From the NCBI RefSeq assembly GCF_016469035.1, contig NZ_JAEHJZ010000032.1, positions 1 to 64,000 of the forward strand: 64,000 nt of DNA, written 5' to 3'. Source of the stretch: Gelidibacter salicanalis (GTDB lineage: Bacteria; Bacteroidota; Bacteroidia; Flavobacteriales; Flavobacteriaceae). This document shows positions 1 to 8,759 of this stretch, in pieces; position 1 is the first letter of the stretch; the number at the start of each line of letters is the position of its first letter. The position numbers were made by a program, and so were the translations under genes. The notes under the pieces are model-generated. The model did not search any database, was not told the origin of the DNA, and worked only from the letters and a program-made list of their open reading frames with translations.

Positions 1-224
1 GTGTAGTTAAGGTTCGACTAATTAGACAAGAAACAAGACAGACGCTTGATATAAGGTTGGGCAGAAACCCCAGTTGTCTTTTTTAAACAAATAGAGTTAC
101 CATCTCCTACTAAAATCCAATAATTTATCCATTCCTACTATTCAGGGCGTTTCATATATAAATGAAGGGATTTTAAAAGCTATCGTTCTTGCTCCATGAT
201 CAGGCACTTCAAACCGAAATAAAA
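1..224. other. left-edge intergenic stretch, no gene seen
   Basis: No convincing reading frame or RNA gene is visible. It lies downstream of the minus-strand DUF1080 gene that ends at 225, so it is probably its 3' flank. No strong terminator hairpin was found in it. Confidence 0.5.
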
Positions 225-821
225 TTAAAGCGCTTTCAGCTTAATATTTCTCCAATACACTTTAATCCCTCCCCCATCATGGATCTGTAACGCAATCTTG
301 CCATTTGCATCTCCTATTTTAGCGTCAGAAAAATCGACCATTTCAACACCATTTAACCAACTGATTATCCGGTCTCCATGAACTCTTATTTTTAACTTGT
401 TCCATTCACCGTATTTAAGCGCCTCCTCTTTTTCTTCAGAAGGTTTAACCAACCAACCACGGCCATACGATTCATAAATACCACCCGTGTGAAGGTTGGG
501 TGGCGCAACTTCTATCTGCCAACCTGCTATTTTGGTACCGTCAATCTCAGAGCGGATAAAAACCCCACTATTTCCGTCGGCTTCTTGCTTAAATTCCAGA
601 GTCACTTCGAAATTCTTGTAGTTATCAGTAGTGGCGAGGTAGCCATACTTTTTATCCGGCCCACTTTCAGATACTAACACCCCTTCTTCAACGTACCATT
701 TTTCGGTTCCGTGAATTTTCCAACCGTCTAGATTCTTTCCATTAAAAAGGGTTTTCCCAGATTGACAACCTACAAATAAAAGACTAAACATAACCGCAAA
801 CAAACTTGCTTTCTTAACCAT
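225..821 (-). CDS. DUF1080 (3-keto-disaccharide hydrolase-like) lipoprotein
   Basis: The product is a 198-residue lipoprotein with a short signal peptide and lipobox ending LFVGC, followed by a single DUF1080 fold. The diagnostic words are LFNGKNLDGWKIHG near the start, SGVFIRSE in the middle and WLNGVEM near the end. DUF1080 proteins are concanavalin-like sandwich domains, some shown to hydrolyse 3-keto-glycosides. A GTG at 824 also opens the frame, but the ATG at 821 overlaps the upstream TGA by one base and is the better start. It is the last gene of a three-gene minus-strand unit with a second DUF1080 protein and a Gfo/Idh/MocA oxidoreductase. That grouping fits a 3-keto-glycoside route; the substrate is not visible. 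Confidence 0.85.
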   Translation of the reverse strand: MVKKASLFAVMFSLLFVGCQSGKTLFNGKNLDGWKIHGTEKWYVEEGVLVSESGPDKKYGYLATTDNYKNFEVTLEFKQEADGNSGVFIRSEIDGTKIAGWQIEVAPPNLHTGGIYESYGRGWLVKPSEEKEEALKYGEWNKLKIRVHGDRIISWLNGVEMVDFSDAKIGDANGKIALQIHDGGGIKVYWRNIKLKAL

Positions 822-1639
822 CACAATTTTCTTATTTTAATATTTTTAAACCATATGGGGCTTTGATGGTCCTGCAGACCAATGTATCCCGTTTTAAATT
901 TACCGTAATCCGGACTGCCTTCCCATTTGCCGGAGTTCTTTTTAGTATACCATTCCTCAGACCAAGGTTTAAAGGACACTACTTTTTTTCCATTGAGCCA
1001 ATGTTCTACTTTTGTAGGTGTAAAAACGATCCTAGAGGTATTCCATTCCCCCACAGGATTTAATTCTTTCTTATCAAGATCGGGAGCATACATTGAGTAA
1101 TCTGCCGCTGTTTTATTAAGTGGTTTTAACTCCGTAAGGTTCTGGGTGTGACCAAGACTCTTATTGTAACCAGAAAGATCATGTATTTCGGCGTAGTTTT
1201 CATCATCAATTAATTGATACTCGGGTGCAATTTCTGACAGATTTGCATAGCCTTCTTTAATATGATAAAAAATGCCGCTATTACCGCCTTTTGGAAGTTT
1301 CCATTCAAGAGATAATTCAAAATTTTCAAACTCTTCATCTCCATAAATAATGTCCCGTCCTCCTTTATAGTCTTCTTCTAAACCAAGCTTTGTATCATAG
1401 GTAAGTTCCTTGTTTTTAATCGTCCAACCGGGTGGCAACTGATCTTCTCCATAAGCTCTCCAACCTTTAAGACTCGTGCCGTCAAAAAGGTATTGCCATT
1501 CTCCATTGGTATTGATTGTATCATTTTTGCGATCTTCTTTAGAGGTTGCTTCTTTCTCAGTTATTTTCTTGCTGTCCTCTGAGTTTTTACATGCTACTGT
1601 TGAAATTGCCAATAACATACATATTAGTGCTCTTTTCAT
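821..1639 (-). CDS. DUF1080 lipoprotein, longer paralogue
   Basis: A 272-residue lipoprotein (signal peptide ending STVAC) with a charged, low-complexity linker at about residues 18-45 and then a DUF1080 domain. Visible landmarks are YLFDGTSLKGWRAYG, SGIFYHIKEG, YQLIDDENYAE, VEHWLNGKKV and a final GYIGLQDH segment. It shares the fold with the next gene, which it overlaps by one base (TGATG), so the two are probably translationally coupled. The paralogues are clearly divergent and are not a recent duplication. In known families this longer type acts on 3-keto-glucosides or on surface glycan binding; the choice between hydrolase and binding protein cannot be made here. Confidence 0.85.
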   Translation of the reverse strand: MKRALICMLLAISTVACKNSEDSKKITEKEATSKEDRKNDTINTNGEWQYLFDGTSLKGWRAYGEDQLPPGWTIKNKELTYDTKLGLEEDYKGGRDIIYGDEEFENFELSLEWKLPKGGNSGIFYHIKEGYANLSEIAPEYQLIDDENYAEIHDLSGYNKSLGHTQNLTELKPLNKTAADYSMYAPDLDKKELNPVGEWNTSRIVFTPTKVEHWLNGKKVVSFKPWSEEWYTKKNSGKWEGSPDYGKFKTGYIGLQDHQSPIWFKNIKIRKL

Positions 1640-1655
1640 AATTATGTCTTTAAAA

Positions 1656-3002
1656 TTAAACCCGTTTCATTTTTTCTGGATCCCAACCCATAAATTCATT
1701 TTTGCGATAGCTTTCATTACACAATAATGCTGGGGCTGCAGCACGAAATCCAAAAATGGGGTTTTGTGCGACCTCGCCATCGTTTCTAATAGCATCAAAA
1801 AAGTTGGCAAAATGGTCATAATGGGCTCCTTTGTACCCATCTTGTGCATTATATACGGTTTCTAAAGGTGGCATTATTTGTTTTCGATCGGACTGATTTG
1901 ATCCTTCCTTGGCCTTTTCTGCTAAAAACGGATCATCACTAGCTCCTCCAGCATTTCGTTTTAAAGTAACTCGATCCCACTCTACATCCATCGAACCTTT
2001 GCTGCCTACTAATTTCAAATACGTCCCTCCACTTGTGCCATCTACAAAATTACAACGCAAAGAAAGGTTAAATCCAGGATGTTCTTTGGTTTCTGGGTAA
2101 TCAAACATTCCTAACTGTACATCGGGTACTTCACGACCATCTTTCCAATAGCGCAACCCTCCTGTTGAAGATACTCTATTAGGTCCCAATGAATTAGTAA
2201 TAAAATGCAAACTAGAGAAAAGATGCACAAAGAGATCCCCTGCCATTCCCGTTCCATAATCTAGATAATTTCGCCATCTAAAAAATCGTAGCGGATCAAA
2301 TGGACGATCTTTGCTTATGGAAATGTATTTTTGCCAATCTACCGTCTCCGTTGAGGCATCTTTGGGAATAGGGTATTGCCAGGCACCAATTGGCGAGTTT
2401 CTCGCCCAAAAACCTTCGGCATAATTTAGTTCTCCAATAGCCCCTTCGGCCAGTAATTCTTTTGCCTTTTCATTACCTAAGGAAGACATGCCCTGACTGC
2501 CCACCATCATTATCTTTCCTGATTTCTTCCAGGCATTAATGACATCCTGCCCTTCATCAATGTTGCGTATCATGGGTTTTTCACAATATACATGCTTACC
2601 CGAATTTAAAGCATCTATGCTAATCTGTTTATGCCAAAAATCCGGAGTGCCTATGATTACTGCATCTATATCCTTTCGGTCCAAAATCTCTTTATAATCT
2701 TTGGTGACAAATAAATGGCTTCCCCAAGTTTTCTTTGCATTGTCCAACCTTGCGTCGTACAAATCGCAGACGGCAACCAACTCTATATTTTTGTGCTCTA
2801 AAGCAGTGTTGGTATCAGAACTCCCCATACCGCCTGCACCGATTAGTGCTATTTTTAAGACTTTGGTGGTATCAGCTAATAAATGTCGGTTTAATATGTT
2901 GACGTGTTTTGTCTCTGCGGCAAAGGTGGAGGGCAATACGGCTGCCGTAACACTTGCTATTCCTAATTTTTTTATAAAGGAACGTCTGTCTTTTTTCATC
3001 AT
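1656..3002 (-). CDS. Tat-exported Gfo/Idh/MocA family oxidoreductase
   Basis: A 448-residue NAD(P)-dependent oxidoreductase. The N-terminus carries a twin-arginine signal (RRSFIKKLG, then a hydrophobic stretch ending at about residue 29), so it is predicted to be exported folded with its cofactor. The Rossmann motif GAGGMGSSDT follows at about residue 56, and the family EKP motif is seen in VYCEKPM. Such periplasmic members in Bacteroidota often sit beside DUF1080 proteins and are thought to oxidise or reduce sugar C3 positions. It leads a tight operon (16-nt gap to the DUF1080 gene at 1639). Two adjacent ATGs occur at 3002 and 2999; either could be used. Confidence 0.88.
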   Translation of the reverse strand: MMKKDRRSFIKKLGIASVTAAVLPSTFAAETKHVNILNRHLLADTTKVLKIALIGAGGMGSSDTNTALEHKNIELVAVCDLYDARLDNAKKTWGSHLFVTKDYKEILDRKDIDAVIIGTPDFWHKQISIDALNSGKHVYCEKPMIRNIDEGQDVINAWKKSGKIMMVGSQGMSSLGNEKAKELLAEGAIGELNYAEGFWARNSPIGAWQYPIPKDASTETVDWQKYISISKDRPFDPLRFFRWRNYLDYGTGMAGDLFVHLFSSLHFITNSLGPNRVSSTGGLRYWKDGREVPDVQLGMFDYPETKEHPGFNLSLRCNFVDGTSGGTYLKLVGSKGSMDVEWDRVTLKRNAGGASDDPFLAEKAKEGSNQSDRKQIMPPLETVYNAQDGYKGAHYDHFANFFDAIRNDGEVAQNPIFGFRAAAPALLCNESYRKNEFMGWDPEKMKRV

Positions 3003-3095
3003 AATTAAATAGTGGTTTTTGATATTTTAAATTCTGGATAGTAAACAGGTTTGTTTATTGGTTTTAAATAGTGAACATGGTCTTCCTTAGACAAC

Positions 3096-3129
3096 AATAA
3101 ACCAATAGCATTCAAGGTATTGGTTTATT
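3096..3129. terminator. hairpin between SusD remnant and oxidoreductase operon
   Basis: Perfect 12-bp arms (AATAAACCAATA and its complement) around a 10-base loop. The downstream T-run on the minus strand is weak. It would separate the SusD remnant from the oxidoreductase unit as a terminator or attenuator. Confidence 0.45.
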
Positions 3130-3171
3130 CCTGAATTTTCTAAATATATTGTAAATCTTTATTATTTCAAA

Positions 3172-3642
3172 CTAGTATCCTGGATTTTGGGTCAAGGTAG
3201 GTTCCCCAGAGTTGTTCAAACTAAGATCTATTTGAGCTTGAGGAATAGGGTAATATTCACTTTTACCTGAAATAAATTTGCCTCCCCTAACATCGGTAGT
3301 TAATTGACCTTGATATTGAAAGTAATCATTTAAGGTTTTCTCGGCAATGCCCCAACGCACCAAGTCAAAAAAGCGGTGTCCTTCCATGGCTAATTCAAGT
3401 TTACGTTCGTAGTGAATTGATTCTAGCGCACTTTCTTTAGAAAAGAATTCTGAAGTGGTGTACATCCCGATTATATAATTGGCAGCATTCTTAGCTTGGT
3501 CAAAACCTGTAAGTGGGCTATTATCATCAACATATTTTTTCGAGAATCCCTGAGGATTTGAAGCGCTCTCGCGAACCCGATTTACATATTGCATGACAAG
3601 AACCTAAATTGCTGGTTTTTGCTTCAGCTTCAGCAGCCATGG
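3172..3642 (-). pseudogene. RagB/SusD C-terminal remnant, frameshifted
   Basis: The open part (3172-3594) matches the last 140 residues of a SusD nutrient-binding lipoprotein: IHYERKLELAMEGHRFFDLVRWG, then YYPIPQAQIDLS near the C-terminus. An in-frame stop lies just upstream, but another frame at about 3600-3640 reads MAAEAEAKTSNLG, which is the typical SusD segment preceding the NRVRE helix. So homology continues through a frameshift before ending at about 3642. The remaining roughly 350 residues and the SusC partner are absent. This is the broken tail of a former polysaccharide locus whose downstream enzymes survive at 225-3002. Confidence 0.85.
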
Positions 3643-3655
3643 AGTTAATATTGTA

Positions 3656-3826
3656 ATGTATAACGGACTACCAACAAAGCAAAAATTTTCGACATTTTTA
3701 AAATTCCTAAAAAGTGAAGCCAAACAAAGTTTAATGGACAAATATTTTGGAGACGAAAATACTGACCAAAGACAATTATATTTCTTCCTTGACGAAAGAG
3801 GACTTATGGATGAAAAGGAAAAATAG
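3656..3826 (+). CDS. possible 56-aa small protein, unrecognised
   Basis: An ATG-initiated frame of 56 codons starting MYNGLPTKQKF and ending RGLMDEKEK. The composition is charged and soluble-looking and it starts just beyond the SusD break point. I do not recognise it. It could be a remnant of a longer protein brought in by the rearrangement that truncated susD, or chance. Confidence 0.25.
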   Translation: MYNGLPTKQKFSTFLKFLKSEAKQSLMDKYFGDENTDQRQLYFFLDERGLMDEKEK

Positions 3827-4596
3827 AAATATAAAGGAAACATACAAATTGTTCACCGAACAGAAATTAAGGGGTTTCGAAAAAAACTAATGCCAATAAG
3901 CTGTATTATTTGGCTATTTCTTCTTATGACATCACATCATTTGAATGATATTTATGTCCCATTGTGCAATCGCATTCACGGTTATCATCAGTACCGCGAA
4001 TCAAATTGACCGCTCATTATCACTCTACTTCTTATCCTTCGGTTTCTTTGGAGATGTTATTTGGGGTTCTGATTTTGCTGTGTTCTGTTGCAATCTGCTA
4101 GGGTCTATTTTAATTCCTTTAGGCTTGTTATTGATCATAATACTCACGATTTTAGGGTAGTATAAACATATCATTTTAATTTTTAAATTGCAACCAAAAG
4201 CTGACCATATGCCATCGTCACTAAATATCATGGAAATTGGATGATGAAATCACCCAGCCAGACCAACTGTTGCCAACTTTTCCTAAACATGCAGTACCAA
4301 GCTAGCCACGCAGATACTGGATGGATAAGACTGGATATTTTAGAACCAAAATGGAAACAATGCCGTCATAGGTATAGTATTAAATTATCTCCTTAATTGA
4401 CCAGCATATCTCGTTGTGAATTATATACAGTTCTGAAGTAATAAGAGATAGCAACAGCCCAACCCTTTTTGGGGATGTGGAACCAAAAAGATACTTGTAC
4501 AATGGGTGTGAAGTATAGTGAGAATATGGCAAGAATATTTTAACTACTTTTATTAATATTAAGCATAGTTAATTGATTCTATTTAGTATTTTTGCA
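3827..4596. other. non-coding or decayed boundary region
   Basis: About 770 bases without a supportable gene. A hydrophobic frame at 3945-4160 could be the residue of a membrane protein but shows no family signature. Given the broken susD on one side and the tRNA-like end on the other, this looks like rearranged DNA. Confidence 0.4.
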
Positions 4597-4728
4597 CCAG
4601 ACGAAATCAAATTGTACCCTAACCCAAGGGAATAAGGTCACAAATCGTCAACATAGATAAAGAGATTTAACAAGAGTGTTGATATGGTTAGGATAAGTGA
4701 TTCAAGTCAGAGTCCCGTCCAGACCGCA
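4597..4728 (+). ncRNA. possible tRNA-locus remnant or small structured RNA
   Basis: A -7-like TATTTTTG just before 4597 is followed by about 130 bases without a reading frame. These end in a stretch at 4704-4728 that looks like the T-arm plus acceptor 3' end of a tRNA (AGTCCCGTCCAGACCGCA), with a terminator immediately after. No matching 5' acceptor strand is seen, so a complete tRNA is not supported. A decayed tRNA or attachment site is possible. Confidence 0.25.
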
Positions 4729-4738
4729 ATAATACTAA

Positions 4739-4768
4739 GAAGCTCTAAAGAAATTTGGAGCTTTTTTT
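4739..4768 (+). terminator. Rho-independent terminator
   Basis: AAGCTC pairs with GAGCTT around a 12-base loop and is followed by a run of seven T. It ends the tRNA-like transcript proposed upstream. Confidence 0.55.
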
Positions 4769-5112
4769 GGCGAGATTCCCATCGTCATGGGAACGAGAAG
4801 AAGTTGTGTTGTTTTATCTGAATGAAAGTTTAGATAAACGTAGTGATACCAGAGCAATTTGGTATTCCGATGAGAAGCTTTCCTTTTCTGTTTTATAACA
4901 GGATCGGGATGCTTTTTTGTTTTTGGGGTTTTGGTAATGCTCCGTTTTCTACACATACCGGATCAAGTCAAAAAGGATCAAGTCAAAACATGCCATTATT
5001 AAAAGATCCATGTTTTTGATGCCGTGCAGCCTAGGGCTCTTGCTTTTGAAATCAAGTAGAATTTTAATGCAACTGCATTTGATCGAATTTATTGCATTAT
5101 TCTCTTATTTAT
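4769..5112. other. intergenic stretch with small palindrome
   Basis: No gene recognised. It contains a perfect 7-bp palindrome with 4-base loop at 4776-4793 (TTCCCAT / ATGGGAA). Translations in all frames are interrupted and show no family. Confidence 0.4.
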
Positions 5113-5143
5113 TTTTGTTGATAACTTTTTAATAATATATTTG
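5113..5143 (+). promoter_or_regulatory. Bacteroidota-type promoter for the small secreted peptide
   Basis: A TTTTG at 5113-5117 and a TATATTTG at 5136-5143 separated by 18 bases match the -33 TTTG / -7 TAnnTTTG pattern. Transcription would begin near 5150, giving a leader of about 200 nt before the ATG at 5353. Confidence 0.6.
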
Positions 5144-5352
5144 CATCTCTGTAAGAGTTGTCAATCAACTTAAATAGAGAATTTTGATCCATTTTCCTTA
5201 AGACCTTATTTCCGGTCTTAAATCTCCCTCAACAGTAATAGCAATACTGGGCGTTATGCTCCAAAATTAATAATCCATTCTTCCCTCAAATGGCATTTTC
5301 ATGCCCAATTATTAATTAACAAAACTGTAAATAACTCCTAAAATTAATTAAA

Positions 5353-5532
5353 ATGAGAACTCTAAAAATTACTTTATTGCTTGCATTATTTTTAACTGTT
5401 TCTAGTCAAACGGACAAGACGACAATTGAGAATACAACTCAGAAAGAAGTTAAAAACTACGACTCAACAAAACCTTATTACGATTTGTTGGCACATTCAA
5501 AAGATAAGATTGTTATTCCAACACAGGGATAA
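5353..5532 (+). CDS. 59-aa predicted secreted peptide, function unknown
   Basis: A short gene with a clear hydrophobic signal sequence (MRTLKITLLLALFLTVSS) followed by a polar mature part of about 40 residues. The mature part is rich in T, K, D and N and ends KIVIPTQG. The ATG follows an A-rich leader and the frame ends with TAA. A recognisable promoter lies 210 bases upstream, which supports a real gene. It stands alone just upstream of a sensor kinase with a periplasmic TPR domain. A link as a secreted signal or partner is only a guess. I do not recognise the family. Confidence 0.55.
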   Translation: MRTLKITLLLALFLTVSSQTDKTTIENTTQKEVKNYDSTKPYYDLLAHSKDKIVIPTQG

Positions 5533-5681
5533 ACTTAAAATTCCTTAGCGTCTCAAGCCTTTATTTTAGTTAATAAGGGCTTGAGATGTTGCTAATCGAT
5601 CTGGTTTTATGAAGCGTTATTTTGTTTAATTTAGACGACATTCTGAAGTTTTGGAATAATTTTTCTAAATTTAAAACTTAA

Positions 5682-7721
5682 TTGACCATTCACGTGTTAA
5701 GACCTCCAATCCTCTTTCTGTTATTTTTGTGTTCCTGTCCTTTAATTGCCCAAGACATTGTTGGATCTTCAGAATACGATAGTATTCTAAAATTTCGAAA
5801 ATTAGGGGAAGACCCAAATAATTCTCTCGAAATCCGGTTGAAATATGCTAAAAAAGCCGTCAACATATCTCATGATTTGGAAGTTGATAGTATTGTTCTA
5901 AGAAGCAACAAAATTTTAAGTACCGCATATCTTTATATTGGAGATTATGATGCCTTTAGTAAAATTAATCATGAGAATTTAAAAATTTCGAAACGAATTA
6001 GTGACACCTTAAACGTTGGTATGACTAATCATAACTTAGGGTTTTATCATACTACAAAAAGTCAAAATGACAGTGCTTATTATTACTACACTAAGGCAAT
6101 TAAAAGTTATGAGCAATCTGGCGAGGTCTCAAGAAAAATTGAGGTTATGGCCAACCTTTCACTGATTCAATATATTGAACGGGATTATTTTGGGAGTGAA
6201 GACTTATGCATCCAGGCACTCCGACTATTAGCGCAGTTACCAACCAAAGATAGCAACCTATCAATGTTTTGGATTCTATACAACAGATTGGGTATCATTT
6301 CATTGGATTTGGGATTGTATGAGAAATCTCTAGAATATCATGATAGGGCCATCGGTATTAGCAAGAAAATAGGAAATGGGGAGTCCGATTATTACACGTC
6401 CATCCACAATAAGGCCTTTGTTTTAAGAAAACAGGGGGCTTATGGAGCCGCAATTAAATTGTATGAGGAGATATTGCAACAAAAGGATTTATTTATTGAA
6501 GATCCCAGTTTTTATCCCCTAATCCTTGATAATATTGCCTTTACTAAATTTGAATCACAGGATAAGGATTATGGAGCTATGGAAAATATGTTTATGGAAG
6601 CCTATAGACTCAGTGATAGTTTGGACGATCCCACTACAAAATTAGCCGTTAGCATTGATCTTTCAAAATTTTATAAAGGGCAAGGAAAAAATGATCAGGC
6701 ACTACACTTTGCTCAGGAGTCCTATGATTTGGCTGGAGATATCTCATCAAATGACATTCTTTTAGAATCTATGATCCTTCTGTCTGAGCTTAAAGCAGGC
6801 GATGAAGGGAAAAGTTATTTTAAAGAGTACATTCGTTTGAGTGATAGTTTATTGGCACATGAGCGGGGCATCCGTAATAAATTTGCACGTGTACATTTTG
6901 AAACCGATCAAATAGAATTAGAAAACCAAAAGATTGCTACTGAAAAAATGTGGTGGATAATTAGTTCTGTCGTACTCTTATTAACGTCAATATTGGTGTA
7001 CATCATCATTACACAGCGAAATAAAAATAGGGAATTAAAATTTAGGCAAGATCAGCAGGAGGCTAATGAAGAGATCTATAATTTGATGCTCTCGCAGCAA
7101 GATAAGGTAGATGGCGCAAAGGCTGAAGAAAAAAAGCGTATTTCCCAAGAATTACATGATGGTGTTTTGGGCAGATTATTTGGGACGCGGTTAAGCTTGG
7201 ACAGCTATAATTTTAATGAAGGAAAAGAAGCGGTGCAGGTTAGGTCTAAGTATATTGCTGAACTCAAAACCATTGAAAATGATATCCGAAAAATCTCCCA
7301 TGATCTAAGTACAGATTTTGTGTCCGGCTCTGGGTTTATGGATATCATGACAGAATTGATTGACAAGCAAACCCAAGCCTATCAATTAGAGTCTAAATTT
7401 GATTTTACTGACGATATTAATTGGGAAGCCATCCCCAATAAAACCAAAATTAATTTGTATAGGATGGTGCAAGAATCTCTCCACAATATTTATAAGCACG
7501 CTAAAGCTAAGCGGGTAAATATTAGTATTCAACTAAAAAAAGCTGTAATTTGCTTGTCCATTACCGACGATGGTAGTGGCTTTGATTCCAATAAAAGCAA
7601 AAAGGGCATTGGTCTTAAAAACATCAACTCTAGAGCAAAGGAACTCAATGGAACGGTGACAATTCAATCACAGATTGACAAAGGCACTACACTGCAAATT
7701 AAAACCCCCTATACAACTTAA
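5682..7721 (+). CDS. TPR-containing sensor histidine kinase (HisKA_3/LuxR type)
   Basis: A 679-residue two-component sensor. It has a signal peptide (residues about 6-24), a periplasmic tetratricopeptide region (about 90-400), one membrane span at about 423-444 (MWWIISSVVLLLTS), a coiled linker, a HisKA_3 box KKRISQELHDGVLGRLF with phospho-acceptor H492, and a C-terminal HATPase with N-box NLYRMVQESLHNIYKHAKA and G-box DDGSGFD. The start is a TTG at 5682 directly after an in-frame stop; the GTG at 5694 is the alternative, and no ATG is available. Its cognate regulator starts 6 bases downstream. It should phosphorylate that regulator in response to an envelope signal; the signal is unknown. 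Confidence 0.9.
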   Translation: MTIHVLRPPILFLLFLCSCPLIAQDIVGSSEYDSILKFRKLGEDPNNSLEIRLKYAKKAVNISHDLEVDSIVLRSNKILSTAYLYIGDYDAFSKINHENLKISKRISDTLNVGMTNHNLGFYHTTKSQNDSAYYYYTKAIKSYEQSGEVSRKIEVMANLSLIQYIERDYFGSEDLCIQALRLLAQLPTKDSNLSMFWILYNRLGIISLDLGLYEKSLEYHDRAIGISKKIGNGESDYYTSIHNKAFVLRKQGAYGAAIKLYEEILQQKDLFIEDPSFYPLILDNIAFTKFESQDKDYGAMENMFMEAYRLSDSLDDPTTKLAVSIDLSKFYKGQGKNDQALHFAQESYDLAGDISSNDILLESMILLSELKAGDEGKSYFKEYIRLSDSLLAHERGIRNKFARVHFETDQIELENQKIATEKMWWIISSVVLLLTSILVYIIITQRNKNRELKFRQDQQEANEEIYNLMLSQQDKVDGAKAEEKKRISQELHDGVLGRLFGTRLSLDSYNFNEGKEAVQVRSKYIAELKTIENDIRKISHDLSTDFVSGSGFMDIMTELIDKQTQAYQLESKFDFTDDINWEAIPNKTKINLYRMVQESLHNIYKHAKAKRVNISIQLKKAVICLSITDDGSGFDSNKSKKGIGLKNINSRAKELNGTVTIQSQIDKGTTLQIKTPYTT

Positions 7722-7727
7722 ATAGAT

Positions 7728-8396
7728 ATGCAACATATTCATATTTTAATGGTAGATGATCATCCAATTATTATTGAAGGTTATGAAAACACTTTAATGG
7801 CCACCAAGCACGAAGATCAAATCCTGCAGATAGAAACAGCAAATGATTGTGATACTGCTAATGAGCTGTTGCAGCGCGCGGCCATAGAGAAGCCCTATGA
7901 TATTTGTTTTTTTGATATCAGTTTGCCCAGTTCTTCTAACGGTAAATTGAATTCAGGAGAGGATTTAGCTAAGATGACACGAGATATCATGCCAAACGCC
8001 AAGGTGGTCATTTTGACCATGTTTAATGAATCGTATAGAGTGCACAATATTATCCAGGAGATTAATCCGGACGGATTCTTGATTAAAAGTGACCTGACCT
8101 CAAGCGAACTTGCTGAGGCGTTTCAGCATATTTTAACCACACCACCCTATTACAGTAGTACCGTGAACAATTATCTTAAAAAAACGGTATCTGCAAATTT
8201 GCATGTGGATGATATCAATAGGAAAATTCTACACCTTCTTTCTCAAGGGATCAGAACAATTACCTTACGCGAGCACATCAACTTATCCATGAGTGCGATA
8301 GAAAAACGGAAAAGACAACTCAAGTTGTTGTTCTCTGTTGAAGATGGAAAAGATGAAACATTGATTGAAGAAGCAAGAAAAATGGGCTTTCTTTAA
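7728..8396 (+). CDS. response regulator, NarL/FixJ-like
   Basis: A 222-residue regulator. The receiver domain shows the acidic pair D10/D11, the phosphorylation site D63 (FFDISLP), T97 (ILTMFN) and K120. The C-terminal region (about 160-205) sits where the LuxR-type helix-turn-helix belongs but is degenerate: ILHLLSQGIRTITLREHINLS replaces the usual LTxRExEVL entry. Helix content and the SMSAIEKRKRQL recognition-like helix are preserved. It is the partner of the kinase just upstream. Targets are unknown; the nearby intergenic region with a candidate small RNA is one possibility. Confidence 0.88.
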   Translation: MQHIHILMVDDHPIIIEGYENTLMATKHEDQILQIETANDCDTANELLQRAAIEKPYDICFFDISLPSSSNGKLNSGEDLAKMTRDIMPNAKVVILTMFNESYRVHNIIQEINPDGFLIKSDLTSSELAEAFQHILTTPPYYSSTVNNYLKKTVSANLHVDDINRKILHLLSQGIRTITLREHINLSMSAIEKRKRQLKLLFSVEDGKDETLIEEARKMGFL

Positions 8397-8747
8397 TTAG
8401 GAGACATGAGTGTTCGAAAAACAGATAAAAAGTTTACAAACCCCATTAAAGCAAGACCAGGTATAAGATCTTAAAAAATGACACCTTGCTTTTTGAAACC
8501 ATTTTCACTTAGTATAATTTGGCAAATTTGATTTAGATTAATGACTGTCTATCATTTAGTTATAATCAAATCTTTGTTCCCGGCCGGCAGGGTCTTAATC
8601 CTTTATCGGACAATAATGATTAAGAGTGTTAAAATCTCTTAAGTTTAAGGTTTTATAAACTCCCCAAAGGTTTTTCGCTCCTTATTAGTACGGGTATTCC
8701 ATAGAAAATTTACGGTTATCCCGTAACTTAAATCCAAAACAATTCTT
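8397..8747. other. intergenic stretch downstream of the two-component pair
   Basis: No gene or RNA family recognised. Short inverted or repeated words occur (TTAATCC, ATTAAGAG) but no long stable hairpin. It may hold the 5' control region of the transcript proposed at 8760-8862. Confidence 0.4.
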
Positions 8748-8755
8748 TAATTTTG
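8748..8755 (+). promoter_or_regulatory. -7 box TAATTTTG
   Basis: An exact TAnnTTTG element. No good -33 TTTG is visible at the usual spacing, so promoter strength is uncertain. Confidence 0.4.
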
Positions 8756-8759
8756 GCAA

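Noticed and set aside
3945-4160. Hydrophobic 71-codon frame as a membrane protein gene
   Set aside because: No family signature or initiation context; low-complexity AT-rich DNA readily gives hydrophobic frames.
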